Assembly: GCA_030017935.1 (NCBI GenBank)
Contig: JASEGF010000063.1
Location: 1 to 10,041, forward strand
Length of the DNA stretch: 10,041 bases
Source: Bacteroidales bacterium
Lineage (GTDB): Bacteria; Bacteroidota; Bacteroidia; Bacteroidales; DTU049
Direction: 5' to 3'
How positions within the stretch are numbered: position 1 is the first letter of the stretch; every line of letters begins with the position of its first letter. The notes beneath the pieces are model-generated. The model was given only the letters and a program-made list of their open reading frames with translations, was not told the DNA's origin and did not search any database. Shown piece by piece: positions 1 through 7,062 of this stretch. A program made the position numbers and the translations under genes.

Positions 1-1836
1 TACCGTCCTTTTACTCAATTTATTTTTGCTATTCAAAAAGAATTATTTGGTTTTCATCCATGGATAGGTCATCTAACCAATATTCTTTCATATGCCCTGC
101 TCATGATCATTCTTTTTCTCACTATCAAAGCTTTACTGTCTTTTCCCCCATTTAATAAAGAAAATGCTAAATTAATTGCTTTTTTAGCTACAGTGATATA
201 TCTTTTCCATCCGATTCATACTGAGGTAGTGTGCAATATCAAAAGTTTAGATGAGATATTTTCTATGCTCGGTTCATTAGGTGCTATATTACTTTTGCTA
301 TCTTATCATAATAAACCTAAAATTTACAAATTGTTTTTATCCGGATTTATCTTTTTTATTGCTTTATTATCTAAAGAGAATGCTCTCACTTGGGTAGGTG
401 TATGGTTGTTTTGGCTAATATTTACTCATAAATCATTTTCTAAAAAATATATCATTAACTCATTTGTAGTACTATTGATACCAGCAGCTTTATTTTTATT
501 TATTCGTTCTCAAGTGCTCGGAGCTTTTCTAAATACTGAAATACCAAAAGAGCTATTAAATAATCCTTTTATTAATTCTACTAAAACAGAAGAGATAGCT
601 ACAGTACTTTTTACTTGGTTGATCTATTTCAAATTATTAATTTTTCCACATCCACTCACTCATGACTATTACCCTAAGCAAATACCAATATTGAATTTTG
701 GTGATTTTAGAGTGTGGCTGGCAATAATAATGGTACTAGCAATTATCTATGTTTTAATTAAGTCGTGGAAAAGAAAACCAATAATAGCTTTCGCAATATT
801 AATGTTTATAGCTAATTTTTCTATGGTTTCTAACCTGCTATTTAATGTCGGTACCTTTATGAATGAGAGATTTGTATTTTCTGCATCAGCAGGATTCACA
901 CTAGTAGTTGGTTGGTTATTTGCAAAATGGGGAGAGAGAAGCCCAAAGTGGGCTATGTATGTTTTAATAACAATGTTAGCTTTGTATGGAGTGAAAACAG
1001 TAAGTAGAAGTTTTGCTTGGAAAGACAATTTGACTTTATTCACTACTGATGCTAAAATATCAAGGAATAGTGCTCACGTAAATGCAGCTGCTGGCGAAAC
1101 ATTAGTTACAGTTGCAAAAAAAACAAATAATCCACTGGAACAAGAAAAATTAATAAATGAGGCTATTCAATATTTGAATAAAGCTACTATGATATATCCA
1201 GAGAACTATTCAGCTTATCATTCCCTCGGAGAAGCTTATTTCCTTAAGAAAGATTTCAAAAAAGCTTTAGAAAATGCAATGATATGTGCTAATCTGAGAC
1301 CAATAGAGTTAGTACCATATAAAAATGTATTTGCCGCTGGCATAAATGCATATTTAGATTCTTCTTATGATATTGCTAGCATGGCTTTTTCATTTTTAAC
1401 TAGTAAAACTGATTTTTTAATGAGTCAATTTGCCGATTCTACCTATTTTACTATTCAATTAGCATTAGCTTATAAATATTTGAATAAGGTTGACTCAGCT
1501 ATTATAATACTCAATAATGTCTTACAAAAAGATACTTGCAATGTAGAAGCTCTAAATCATTTGGCAGAATTACATAGCACTAAACCTGGAGGATTAGGTA
1601 ATTCAGAGTATTATTTATTACGTGGCTATAGATGTAATCCTAATTATGCACCAATATTGGAAAATTTAGGTACTCTAAACATTATTAAGCTTAATTATTC
1701 TGAAGCTATAATTTATCTAAAAAAAGTTTATAATATTAATCCTAATAATAAAAATGTGATTAATAATTTAGCAATAGCATATCAAAATGTTGGTAAGCTA
1801 GATAGTGCGCAATATTATATTAATTTATTAAAATAA
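1..1836 (+). CDS. TMTC-like GT-C membrane glycosyltransferase with C-terminal TPRs (5' truncated)
   Basis: The frame is open from base 1 and begins at YRPFTQF, which matches the conserved YRPL stretch after the first extracytoplasmic loop of TMTC-type proteins. The N-terminus, probably some tens of residues, therefore lies outside the window, and the ATG at 103 is internal. Visible family marks are HPIHTEVVCNIKSLDE in a loop after a membrane segment, LLSKENALT, NERFVFSASAGF, and the W-x4-LF-x2-DA junction before the TPRs. The first ~360 visible residues contain many hydrophobic membrane helices. The last ~250 form tetratricopeptide repeats, for example AIQYLNKATMIYPENYSAYHSLGEAY and the terminal repeat ending YYINLLK. 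Eukaryotic TMTCs are polyprenyl-phosphate-mannose O-mannosyltransferases; a bacterial homologue probably transfers a lipid-linked sugar to extracytoplasmic protein, which is inference. The usual NIxGRAE/NIKSRDE-type motif reads NIKSLDE here. The next gene starts 28 bases downstream, probably co-transcribed. Confidence 0.85.
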   Translation, partial: YRPFTQFIFAIQKELFGFHPWIGHLTNILSYALLMIILFLTIKALLSFPPFNKENAKLIAFLATVIYLFHPIHTEVVCNIKSLDEIFSMLGSLGAILLLLSYHNKPKIYKLFLSGFIFFIALLSKENALTWVGVWLFWLIFTHKSFSKKYIINSFVVLLIPAALFLFIRSQVLGAFLNTEIPKELLNNPFINSTKTEEIATVLFTWLIYFKLLIFPHPLTHDYYPKQIPILNFGDFRVWLAIIMVLAIIYVLIKSWKRKPIIAFAILMFIANFSMVSNLLFNVGTFMNERFVFSASAGFTLVVGWLFAKWGERSPKWAMYVLITMLALYGVKTVSRSFAWKDNLTLFTTDAKISRNSAHVNAAAGETLVTVAKKTNNPLEQEKLINEAIQYLNKATMIYPENYSAYHSLGEAYFLKKDFKKALENAMICANLRPIELVPYKNVFAAGINAYLDSSYDIASMAFSFLTSKTDFLMSQFADSTYFTIQLALAYKYLNKVDSAIIILNNVLQKDTCNVEALNHLAELHSTKPGGLGNSEYYLLRGYRCNPNYAPILENLGTLNIIKLNYSEAIIYLKKVYNINPNNKNVINNLAIAYQNVGKLDSAQYYINLLK

Positions 1837-1864
1837 TAAATTATTAATTGATGATGATTAAATT

Positions 1865-3001
1865 ATGAATAAAGAATTAAACATTATAACTCTTGACATT
1901 CCTTTTCCGCCAAATTATGGTGGAGCTATAGATGAATTTTATACGATAAAAAATTTACATGATTTAGGTATAAACATTTACTTGCATGCTTTCAAATATG
2001 GTGAACGTAAGCCGAGTAAAGAGCTCGAACAATATTGCAAAGAGGTTCATTATTACAAACGCGAACGCAATTTACTTGCTTTTTTTAATAAAATGCCTTT
2101 TATAGTTAAAACCAGAGATCAAGATTTATTATTGAATAATTTACTAAAAAATAATGCTCCCATATTATTTGAAGGCATACATACTACGTATTTTTTATCA
2201 GATCCAGCTCTTAGAGGAAGATTGAAAGTCATTAGAGCACATAATATCGAGCAAGATTATTATAAATTTTTAGCCAAATTTGAAAAAAATTTATTTAAAA
2301 AATTATATTTCTTTATAGAATCTATAAAATTAAAAAATTATGAAAATAATGTCATAAAACATGCAGATGCAATAGCTGCGATAAGTATTGGTGATATGCA
2401 AAAGATAAAAATATGGAATGAAAATGTGGAGGTAATCAGTTCATTTCATCCTTTTGATAAAGTGGAATCTATGATAGGAAAAGGGAAATATGCTTTGTTT
2501 CATGGCAATCTAGACATTACAGAAAATAAATTTGCTGCTATATTTTTAGCAAATAAAATTTTTAATGATATAAATATTCCTTTAATTATTGCTGGTAAAT
2601 GTAATAATGAGAAGAATATAAAAAAACATTTAGCCCAAAATTCAAATATTCAACTGATAACAAATGTAACAGATGAAAAAATGAATGATCTTATTAGGAA
2701 TGCTCAATTGAATGTATTATATACTACGCAATCTACAGGTTTAAAACTAAAATTAATCCATTCTATCTTTCAAGGCAGGTTCATATTAGTTAATAATTTA
2801 ATGGTAGAGAATACTGATCTGGCACCACTCTGTGAAATAGCAAATGATGAAAAAGATATTAAAAAAAAGGTATTAAGCCTCTTTGACGATAATTTCACTG
2901 ATGAAATGATAGAACAGCGAAAAAAAATATTAAATGATTTAGGATACATGAATGAGCAAAATGTAAAAAAATTATTGAAAATTTTGCAAATGAATGAATA
3001 A
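1865..3001 (+). CDS. GT4-like glycosyltransferase
   Basis: This 378-residue soluble protein has a GT-B architecture. The N-terminal domain opens with a glycine-rich loop, DIPFPPNYGGAIDEFY (residues 11-26). It also carries the RAHNIEQDYY motif (124-133) typical of Bacteroidota GT4 relatives, where an asparagine/histidine pair lies near the inter-domain cleft. The C-terminal domain begins near FHGNL (212-216) and includes TGLKLKLIHSIFQGRFI (291-307) at the place where canonical GT4 enzymes carry the EX7E donor-binding motif. The glutamates of that motif are not evident, so the donor is unclear. No signal peptide or membrane helix is seen. The ATG at 1865 has no Shine-Dalgarno and lies 28 bases after the TMTC-like gene, which suggests one transcript. 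A role in making a glycan used with that membrane enzyme is inferred from adjacency only. Confidence 0.8.
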   Translation: MNKELNIITLDIPFPPNYGGAIDEFYTIKNLHDLGINIYLHAFKYGERKPSKELEQYCKEVHYYKRERNLLAFFNKMPFIVKTRDQDLLLNNLLKNNAPILFEGIHTTYFLSDPALRGRLKVIRAHNIEQDYYKFLAKFEKNLFKKLYFFIESIKLKNYENNVIKHADAIAAISIGDMQKIKIWNENVEVISSFHPFDKVESMIGKGKYALFHGNLDITENKFAAIFLANKIFNDINIPLIIAGKCNNEKNIKKHLAQNSNIQLITNVTDEKMNDLIRNAQLNVLYTTQSTGLKLKLIHSIFQGRFILVNNLMVENTDLAPLCEIANDEKDIKKKVLSLFDDNFTDEMIEQRKKILNDLGYMNEQNVKKLLKILQMNE

Positions 3002-3139
3002 AAGGGGATAAAAAATAATAAATAGTTATTACTGTGAATGTATCAGTAGAAATATAGTTATTACTTAAACCCCTAATGCAAATATTTTATAACAAAGAAA
3101 AATTTCAATAAAAAATATATTTCGACTAATTAATTTTAT
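3002..3139. other. convergent intergenic spacer with imperfect dyad and 12-bp direct repeat
   Basis: This 138-bp gap separates two genes whose 3' ends face each other. AGGGG at 3003-3007 can pair with CCCCT at 3070-3074, and TACTG at 3030-3034 with CAGTA at 3044-3048, giving an interrupted, AT-rich fold. It may end transcription in both directions, but there is no compact GC stem with a U-tract. ATAGTTATTACT occurs twice in direct orientation, at 3022-3033 and 3054-3065, on either side of the inner stem. No coding potential was seen. Confidence 0.35.
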
Positions 3140-3697
3140 TTACATATTAATAAATGTTATAATTACACAAACTAATCCATTAATAAAATAAAATATTGAA
3201 GACATAATATAAAATATTTTTATAGAACCTAATCTATTAACCTGCTTGCCCGCATATGCACCAATAAATAAAAATAGTAAGATAAAAATGATTGTATACA
3301 ACATCGATCTATAGATATTAGCAAACATATAGCTTACAGATAAAGCAGCTAAAAATGATTCGAAACTCAATGATACTGACATAGTAAGTACTGTCTTAAA
3401 TTTATTCAAATCTACTATTAATTCACTTAATTTGCCCCTAGCTATACTGAAATACATCCTAACAGCTAAAAATAGAAATAGAATTATACTTATTATGCCA
3501 GGGTAGAAAGGTAAAGTAACCATCGTGGCCAATCCTAATTTGTAACCTAAAAAGTACATTAACATTGAAACAATAGCAAAAATCAAATTCACTAATACAA
3601 TTTGTGCATTTGATTTGAAAACTAATGCATGTCGATACGAGGTAGCCATTAAAAAAAATCCAAGACTGTTGCCTGCTAAAATTGGAATTATTTCCAT
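3140..3697 (-). CDS. divergent MntP-like (DUF204-type) six-helix membrane protein
   Basis: The protein has 185 residues, with about six hydrophobic segments in two similar halves. This is the size and plan of the MntP manganese exporter family (E. coli MntP, 188 aa, aligned here from memory). Corresponding stretches include LIFAIVSMLMYFLGYKLG (38-55) against LIFGAVETLTPLIGWGMG, FLAVRM (76-81) against FLGGRM, and SLSFESFLAALS (109-120) against the second-half TSLDAMAVG. The conserved Asp of the first half (SMDAF) is Gly13 here (NSLGFF), the Glu of the AVETL stretch is Ser44, and the second-half Asp is Glu113. Metal export is therefore doubtful; it may be a divergent exporter with another substrate. 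The start at 3697 is supported by a -7 box 17 bases upstream. It is divergent from the GT28-like gene and convergent with the GT4-like gene. Confidence 0.55.
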   Translation of the reverse strand: MEIIPILAGNSLGFFLMATSYRHALVFKSNAQIVLVNLIFAIVSMLMYFLGYKLGLATMVTLPFYPGIISIILFLFLAVRMYFSIARGKLSELIVDLNKFKTVLTMSVSLSFESFLAALSVSYMFANIYRSMLYTIIFILLFLFIGAYAGKQVNRLGSIKIFYIMSSIFYFINGLVCVIITFINM

Positions 3698-3714
3698 GTT
3701 TTTTTCTTTATTTA

Positions 3715-3722
3715 CAAAAATA
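3715..3722 (-). promoter_or_regulatory. -7 promoter box of the MntP-like gene
   Basis: The minus strand reads TATTTTTG, a full match to the Bacteroidota -7 consensus TAnnTTTG, 17 bases before the start codon at 3697. I did not find a clear -33 TTTG/TTG at the usual spacing. In such AT-rich DNA chance matches occur, so the position close to the gene is the main support. Confidence 0.5.
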
Positions 3723-3771
3723 CTAAAAAATTAGCTTTAATTATTGATATCTTTTTTTAAATTTTGCATAA

Positions 3772-3779
3772 TATTTTTG
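3772..3779 (+). promoter_or_regulatory. -7 promoter box of the GT28-like gene
   Basis: TATTTTTG matches TAnnTTTG and ends 19 bases before the ATG at 3799. With the oppositely directed box at 3715-3722 it places two divergent promoters in a 101-bp spacer. No convincing -33 element is visible, and there is no Shine-Dalgarno between the box and the start. Confidence 0.5.
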
Positions 3780-3798
3780 TTAAATTATATACTAATAA

Positions 3799-4833
3799 AT
3801 GAAAATACTTATTAGCCCATTAGACTGGGGACTCGGGCATGCTACTAGGCTCATTCCTATTATTAAAAAATTATCAGATAATGGTAATGACATCATTGTA
3901 GCTGGTAATGGTAAAAGCTTTGCTTTAATCAAAAAATATTTTGATAATGCTCAATTCATCCCTTTTTATTCTATTCATTTTAAATATTCTAAAAATGGCC
4001 TTAATATCTTTAATTATTTCGTCATAGCTTTTCAGATAATCTGGCAAACTATTTATGAACATTTTAAACTTAAAAAAATAATAAAATTGTACAAAATAGA
4101 TATCATCATTAGTGATAATCGCTATGGTTTATTTAATAAAAATGTTAAGTCATATTTAATTACTCACCAGCTAAATGTAATTTTACCAAAATATTTATCT
4201 TTTGCTAATCCATTAATTAATAGTTATTTAAAGTATTATCTTAAAAAATATGATCAAATTTTGATTCCAGATTACCAAGCTTATAATGAAAGCCTAGCAG
4301 GCAAATTATCTCATCCATCTAATTACAATAAATTACCTATCTCATATATAGGACCATTATCTAGATTTGATAAGTTATGTATTTCAAAAAATGAAAAACA
4401 ATATGATGTAGTTATATTAATTTCTGCTCCATTATCATATTGCAACTTAATTGTAAAAGAATTAAGTGATTTCGCTTCTTTGAATACCTCAATTTCTTTT
4501 GCTATAATCTCTCCATATTTATTTAGAAGTAATCATGCTAATCTAACGATTATAAATTCTCCAGATGATATCCAATGGCTATCTATAGTCTCAAACGCTA
4601 AAAATATAATTTCTACAGCAGGCTATTCTACTATTATGGATTTATTTTTAATAAATAAAAATGCCATTTTAGTACCAGTAAAAGGACAAACTGAGCAAGA
4701 ATATTTAGCTAATTATTTGAATAATAAATATGGTTCTAAAAAAGCAGACTCTTTCAATAATGCTATCTCACATGTTCTGCAAAAGGTACAAGGTACAAGG
4801 TACAAGGTACAAGGTGAAAGTTTAAATTCATGA
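3799..4833 (+). CDS. MurG/GT28-like glycosyltransferase with repeat-derived C-terminus
   Basis: This 344-residue GT-B protein of a kind common in Bacteroidota starts MKILISPLDWGLGHATRLIP. The glycine-rich loop DWGLGHATR (residues 9-17) is characteristic of MurG-like N-domains. IISDNRYGLF, followed by LITHQL, is the conserved centre of this subgroup. STAGYSTIMDLF (272-283), followed by PVKGQTEQEYLANYL, is the C-domain nucleotide-sugar-binding part of GT28 enzymes. It probably uses a UDP-sugar on a lipid or polysaccharide acceptor at the inner membrane; the acceptor is unknown, and it is not MurG itself. The last 16 codons (from 4783) read KVQGTRYKVQG then ESLNS. Most of them are encoded by five tandem copies of AAGGTAC, so the native 3' end seems to have been extended or replaced. 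The gene is transcribed alone from the promoter at 3772 and converges with the reductase gene. Confidence 0.8.
   Translation: MKILISPLDWGLGHATRLIPIIKKLSDNGNDIIVAGNGKSFALIKKYFDNAQFIPFYSIHFKYSKNGLNIFNYFVIAFQIIWQTIYEHFKLKKIIKLYKIDIIISDNRYGLFNKNVKSYLITHQLNVILPKYLSFANPLINSYLKYYLKKYDQILIPDYQAYNESLAGKLSHPSNYNKLPISYIGPLSRFDKLCISKNEKQYDVVILISAPLSYCNLIVKELSDFASLNTSISFAIISPYLFRSNHANLTIINSPDDIQWLSIVSNAKNIISTAGYSTIMDLFLINKNAILVPVKGQTEQEYLANYLNNKYGSKKADSFNNAISHVLQKVQGTRYKVQGESLNS
4783..4817 (+). repeat. heptanucleotide tandem repeat AAGGTAC inside the gene end
   Basis: There are four perfect AAGGTAC copies (4783-4789, 4790-4796, 4797-4803, 4804-4810) and one variant, AAGGTGA (4811-4817). Since 7 is not a multiple of 3, the array runs through all three frames and encodes KVQGTRYKVQGE, a peptide often seen as a repeat artefact in Bacteroidota proteins. 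The stop codon comes 13 bases after the array, at 4831. Confidence 0.95.
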
Positions 4834-4923
4834 GTAATTATTATTTTTTATTTTTTAAATTTTATTCGATAAACATTATAAAATTTTAGCCAAAATGTGT
4901 ATTTTTTATTTTTATTTATTAAT

Positions 4924-5021
4924 CCTATTAACTTATCACTCATCACCTATTCCCTTTTACCTATCACCTATCTCCTATTACCTATCTCCTATTACCTATC
5001 TCCTATTACCTACCACCTATT
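4924..5021. repeat. degenerate heptanucleotide tandem array (ACCTATC/TCCTATT)
   Basis: Fourteen consecutive 7-bp units can be laid out from 4924 to 5021. The core alternates ACCTATC and TCCTATT three times (4966-5007), with more diverged units on both sides. On the minus strand the units read GATAGGT and AATAGGA, so the AGGT-like purine core is opposite in orientation to the AAGGTAC array at 4783-4817. The tract lies in the gap between two converging genes. Confidence 0.9.
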
Positions 5022-5027
5022 CTCCTC

Positions 5028-5091
5028 GTCTCATCGTCTCCTTGTCTCCCCGTCACCTCGTCTCCTTGTCTCCCAGTCTCCCTATCACCTC
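5028..5091. repeat. degenerate octanucleotide tandem array (GTCTCCTT)
   Basis: Eight 8-bp units follow the heptamer tract after a six-base join: GTCTCATC, GTCTCCTT, GTCTCCCC, GTCACCTC, GTCTCCTT, GTCTCCCA, GTCTCCCT and ATCACCTC. The plus strand is nearly all pyrimidine, and GC content is clearly above the surroundings. The array ends 15 bases before the stop codon of the reductase gene. Open frames across it give low-complexity SPRLLVS-type peptides and are not taken as genes. Confidence 0.9.
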
Positions 5092-5106
5092 CTAACCCCT
5101 TAAACC

Positions 5107-6747
5107 TTAGTAATTACGATAAAAATTGTATCCACCATCAAGACTTCTAACGTTAAAACCATTTTGTTTCAAAATTCTATAAGCTATATAAGATCTCAAG
5201 CCTTGCTGGCAATAGACATAAATCATTTTATCCTTAGGTAGCTCATCTAATCTATTTCTCAAATCATTCAGAGGAATATTTATAGAGTCATCTATGTAAC
5301 CTTTTTCTCTTTCTATAGGTTCACATACATCTACTATAACTACATTATCCTTTTTCAAATTAATAAATTCATCACAATGAATTATTTCTAAATCACCATC
5401 TATAACATTAGTAGCTACATAACCAAGCATATTTACTGGATCTTTAGCTGATGAGAAAGGCGGTGCATAAGCTAATTCCAAATATTGCAAATCCATCACA
5501 GTCATACCTCCCATAATAGCAGTCGATAGCACATCTATTCTTTTGTCTACTCCATCATATCCTACGGCTTGGGCACCATATATTTTACCATTATTTTTAT
5601 CAAAAATTAATTTCATAAAAATAGTGCTTGCTCCAGGATAATAAGTAGCATGAGAAGGTGGCGAAATATGTACAGTTTCATAAGAAATTCCTGCATTTTT
5701 TAACATTTTTTCATTATTACCTATTGAGGCTGCAGTCATATCAAAGACCTTGACTACTGAGGTACCTATAGTACCTAAATATTTTTCATTTTTCCCACAA
5801 ATATTATTAGCTACTATTCTGCCTTGTTTATTTGCAGGACCAGCTAATGGCTTTAATGCAGGTAATCCAGTTATGAAATCTCTCACTTCTATCACATCAC
5901 CTATAGCATAAATGCTTTCATCTGAAGTTTGTAAATATTCGTTTACTTTTACACCTCCTGTGATGCCTATGTCTAATCCAGCATCTTTAGCTAAATTAAT
6001 TTCTGGTTTAACGCCAATAGATAAAATTGTAAGGTCTGAATCTATTTGTTTGCCGCTACTAAGCACTAATTTAGTTCCATTATTTTTAAATTCTTCTACA
6101 CTATCAGATAGGATTAATTCTATTCCCTTGTCTATTATATGTTTATGCAAAATAGTAGCCATTTCTTTATCTAATTGGACTAAAATCTGGTCTACCTTTT
6201 CTACAAGTGTAACCTTTAGACCTCTTGCAAACAAATTATCTGCTATCTCTATACCAATAAATCCACCACCAATGACTACAGCTTTTTTAGGATTTTTAGT
6301 TTCTATGAAATTTTTTATTTTATCTGCATCAGGAATATCACGTAGGTTAAAAACATTATCAGCAGTGTCTATTCCTTTTATTGGCTGCATAATAGGTTCT
6401 GCTCCACTAGATAAAACTAAAATATCATAAGTTTCTTGAAAAATTTCATTAGTTTGTAAATTTTTAATTAATAATGATTTATTTGCTCTATCTATTTTAA
6501 GGACCTCATGCAAAGTATAAATATCAATATTAAATCTTTTTTTCATTCTTTGAGCTGTCTGCACAAGCAATGAATTCCTTTCTTTAATAATATTCCCTAC
6601 ATAATATGGTAATCCGCAATTAGCATATGAAATATATTCACCACGTTCGAAAATTTTAATCTCTACATTCTCATCTAATCTTCTCAATCTAGCTGCTGTA
6701 GAGGCTCCACCTGCTACTCCACCTATAATTACAACTTTTTTCTTCAT
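5107..6747 (-). CDS. CoA-disulfide/persulfide reductase fused to a rhodanese domain (CoADR-RHD)
   Basis: This 546-residue flavoenzyme belongs to the single-cysteine class of pyridine nucleotide-disulfide oxidoreductases. Motifs in order are FAD-binding IIGGVAGGASTAARLRR (7-23), the redox-active Cys44 in SYANCGLPYY, the NAD(P)H-binding VVIGGGFIGIE (157-167), YAIGDV near the second FAD contact, KPLAGPANKQGR, and LAYAPPFSSAKDPVN, whose tyrosine is conserved in CoA-disulfide reductases. From about residue 450 a rhodanese domain follows, with catalytic Cys513 in YCQQGLRS and a terminal SLDGGY. Characterised CoADR-RHD proteins reduce CoA disulfide, CoA persulfide or polysulfide with NAD(P)H in the cytoplasm, linking thiol redox balance to sulfur handling. 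Both active cysteines are intact, and the length matches the fused form. The start at 6747 is supported by a -7 box 20 bases upstream. The gene stands alone, facing the repeat tract at its 3' end. Confidence 0.92.
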   Translation of the reverse strand: MKKKVVIIGGVAGGASTAARLRRLDENVEIKIFERGEYISYANCGLPYYVGNIIKERNSLLVQTAQRMKKRFNIDIYTLHEVLKIDRANKSLLIKNLQTNEIFQETYDILVLSSGAEPIMQPIKGIDTADNVFNLRDIPDADKIKNFIETKNPKKAVVIGGGFIGIEIADNLFARGLKVTLVEKVDQILVQLDKEMATILHKHIIDKGIELILSDSVEEFKNNGTKLVLSSGKQIDSDLTILSIGVKPEINLAKDAGLDIGITGGVKVNEYLQTSDESIYAIGDVIEVRDFITGLPALKPLAGPANKQGRIVANNICGKNEKYLGTIGTSVVKVFDMTAASIGNNEKMLKNAGISYETVHISPPSHATYYPGASTIFMKLIFDKNNGKIYGAQAVGYDGVDKRIDVLSTAIMGGMTVMDLQYLELAYAPPFSSAKDPVNMLGYVATNVIDGDLEIIHCDEFINLKKDNVVIVDVCEPIEREKGYIDDSINIPLNDLRNRLDELPKDKMIYVYCQQGLRSYIAYRILKQNGFNVRSLDGGYNFYRNY

Positions 6748-6767
6748 AATATTAATATTGATTTTTG

Positions 6768-6775
6768 CAAAATTA
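6768..6775 (-). promoter_or_regulatory. -7 promoter box of the reductase-rhodanese gene
   Basis: The minus strand reads TAATTTTG, matching TAnnTTTG, 20 bases before the start codon at 6747. No clear -33 box is seen. There is no Shine-Dalgarno in the short leader. Confidence 0.5.
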
Positions 6776-7035
6776 TATTAAGTAACTAAAATTATCTTTA
6801 AAAATGATAAATATTATAGCAACATCCATAAAACATTAAAAAAATCTTATGAAAATATAATTAATCAACTTAATAAAATTATCATAAGGCTATATTTCAA
6901 ACAAATAATAGTAATAAAAGGCAATATAACTGATATAAAAATTATGTATTTTTGTAAAAATAAAATATATTCGTGATCAGGTTTTCCCAAATTTCATATT
7001 TTAAATTTAAACATAGATATATTTAATTATTTTAA

Positions 7036-7043
7036 TAATTTTG
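7036..7043 (+). promoter_or_regulatory. -7 promoter box of the lipoprotein-mpl unit
   Basis: TAATTTTG matches TAnnTTTG and ends 19 bases before the ATG at 7063, the same spacing as at the other promoters in this window. A second match, TATTTTTG at 6947-6954, could give a longer leader but has no gene close behind it. Confidence 0.5.
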
Positions 7044-7062
7044 AACGAAATAACTTATAAAA

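Larger units (their letters stand above)
6748..7062. other. 315-bp divergent spacer with promoters and two dyads
   Basis: No coding frame longer than a few codons was seen. The spacer holds the reductase promoter (6768-6775) and the lipoprotein promoter (7036-7043). An inverted repeat, CTTATGA (6846-6852) / TCATAAG (6882-6888), has a 29-base interval. A short dyad, TATTTTTGTAAAAATA, lies at 6947-6962, and its left half also matches TAnnTTTG. Its length, longer than a simple divergent promoter needs, leaves room for a regulator site or a small RNA, neither of which is shown. Confidence 0.5.

Noticed and set aside
747..1043. Minus-strand open frame of 98 codons
   Set aside because: It lies fully antisense to the TMTC-like gene, whose family motifs are clear on the plus strand.
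4924..5091. CRISPR array
   Set aside because: Units are 7-8 bp without spacers, and no cas gene is nearby.
4895..5103. Two overlapping plus-strand open frames of 66 and 68 codons
   Set aside because: They are translations of the hepta- and octamer tracts, giving low-complexity YLSPITY and SPRLLVS peptides in more than one frame; no start context supports them.
5912..6430. Plus-strand open frame of 172 codons
   Set aside because: It is antisense to the reductase-rhodanese gene, which has intact catalytic motifs; the peptide is a shadow without recognisable domains.
6947..6954. TATTTTTG as the main lipoprotein promoter
   Set aside because: It is over 100 bases from the ATG, while an equally good box lies 19 bases before it; kept only as a possible second start.
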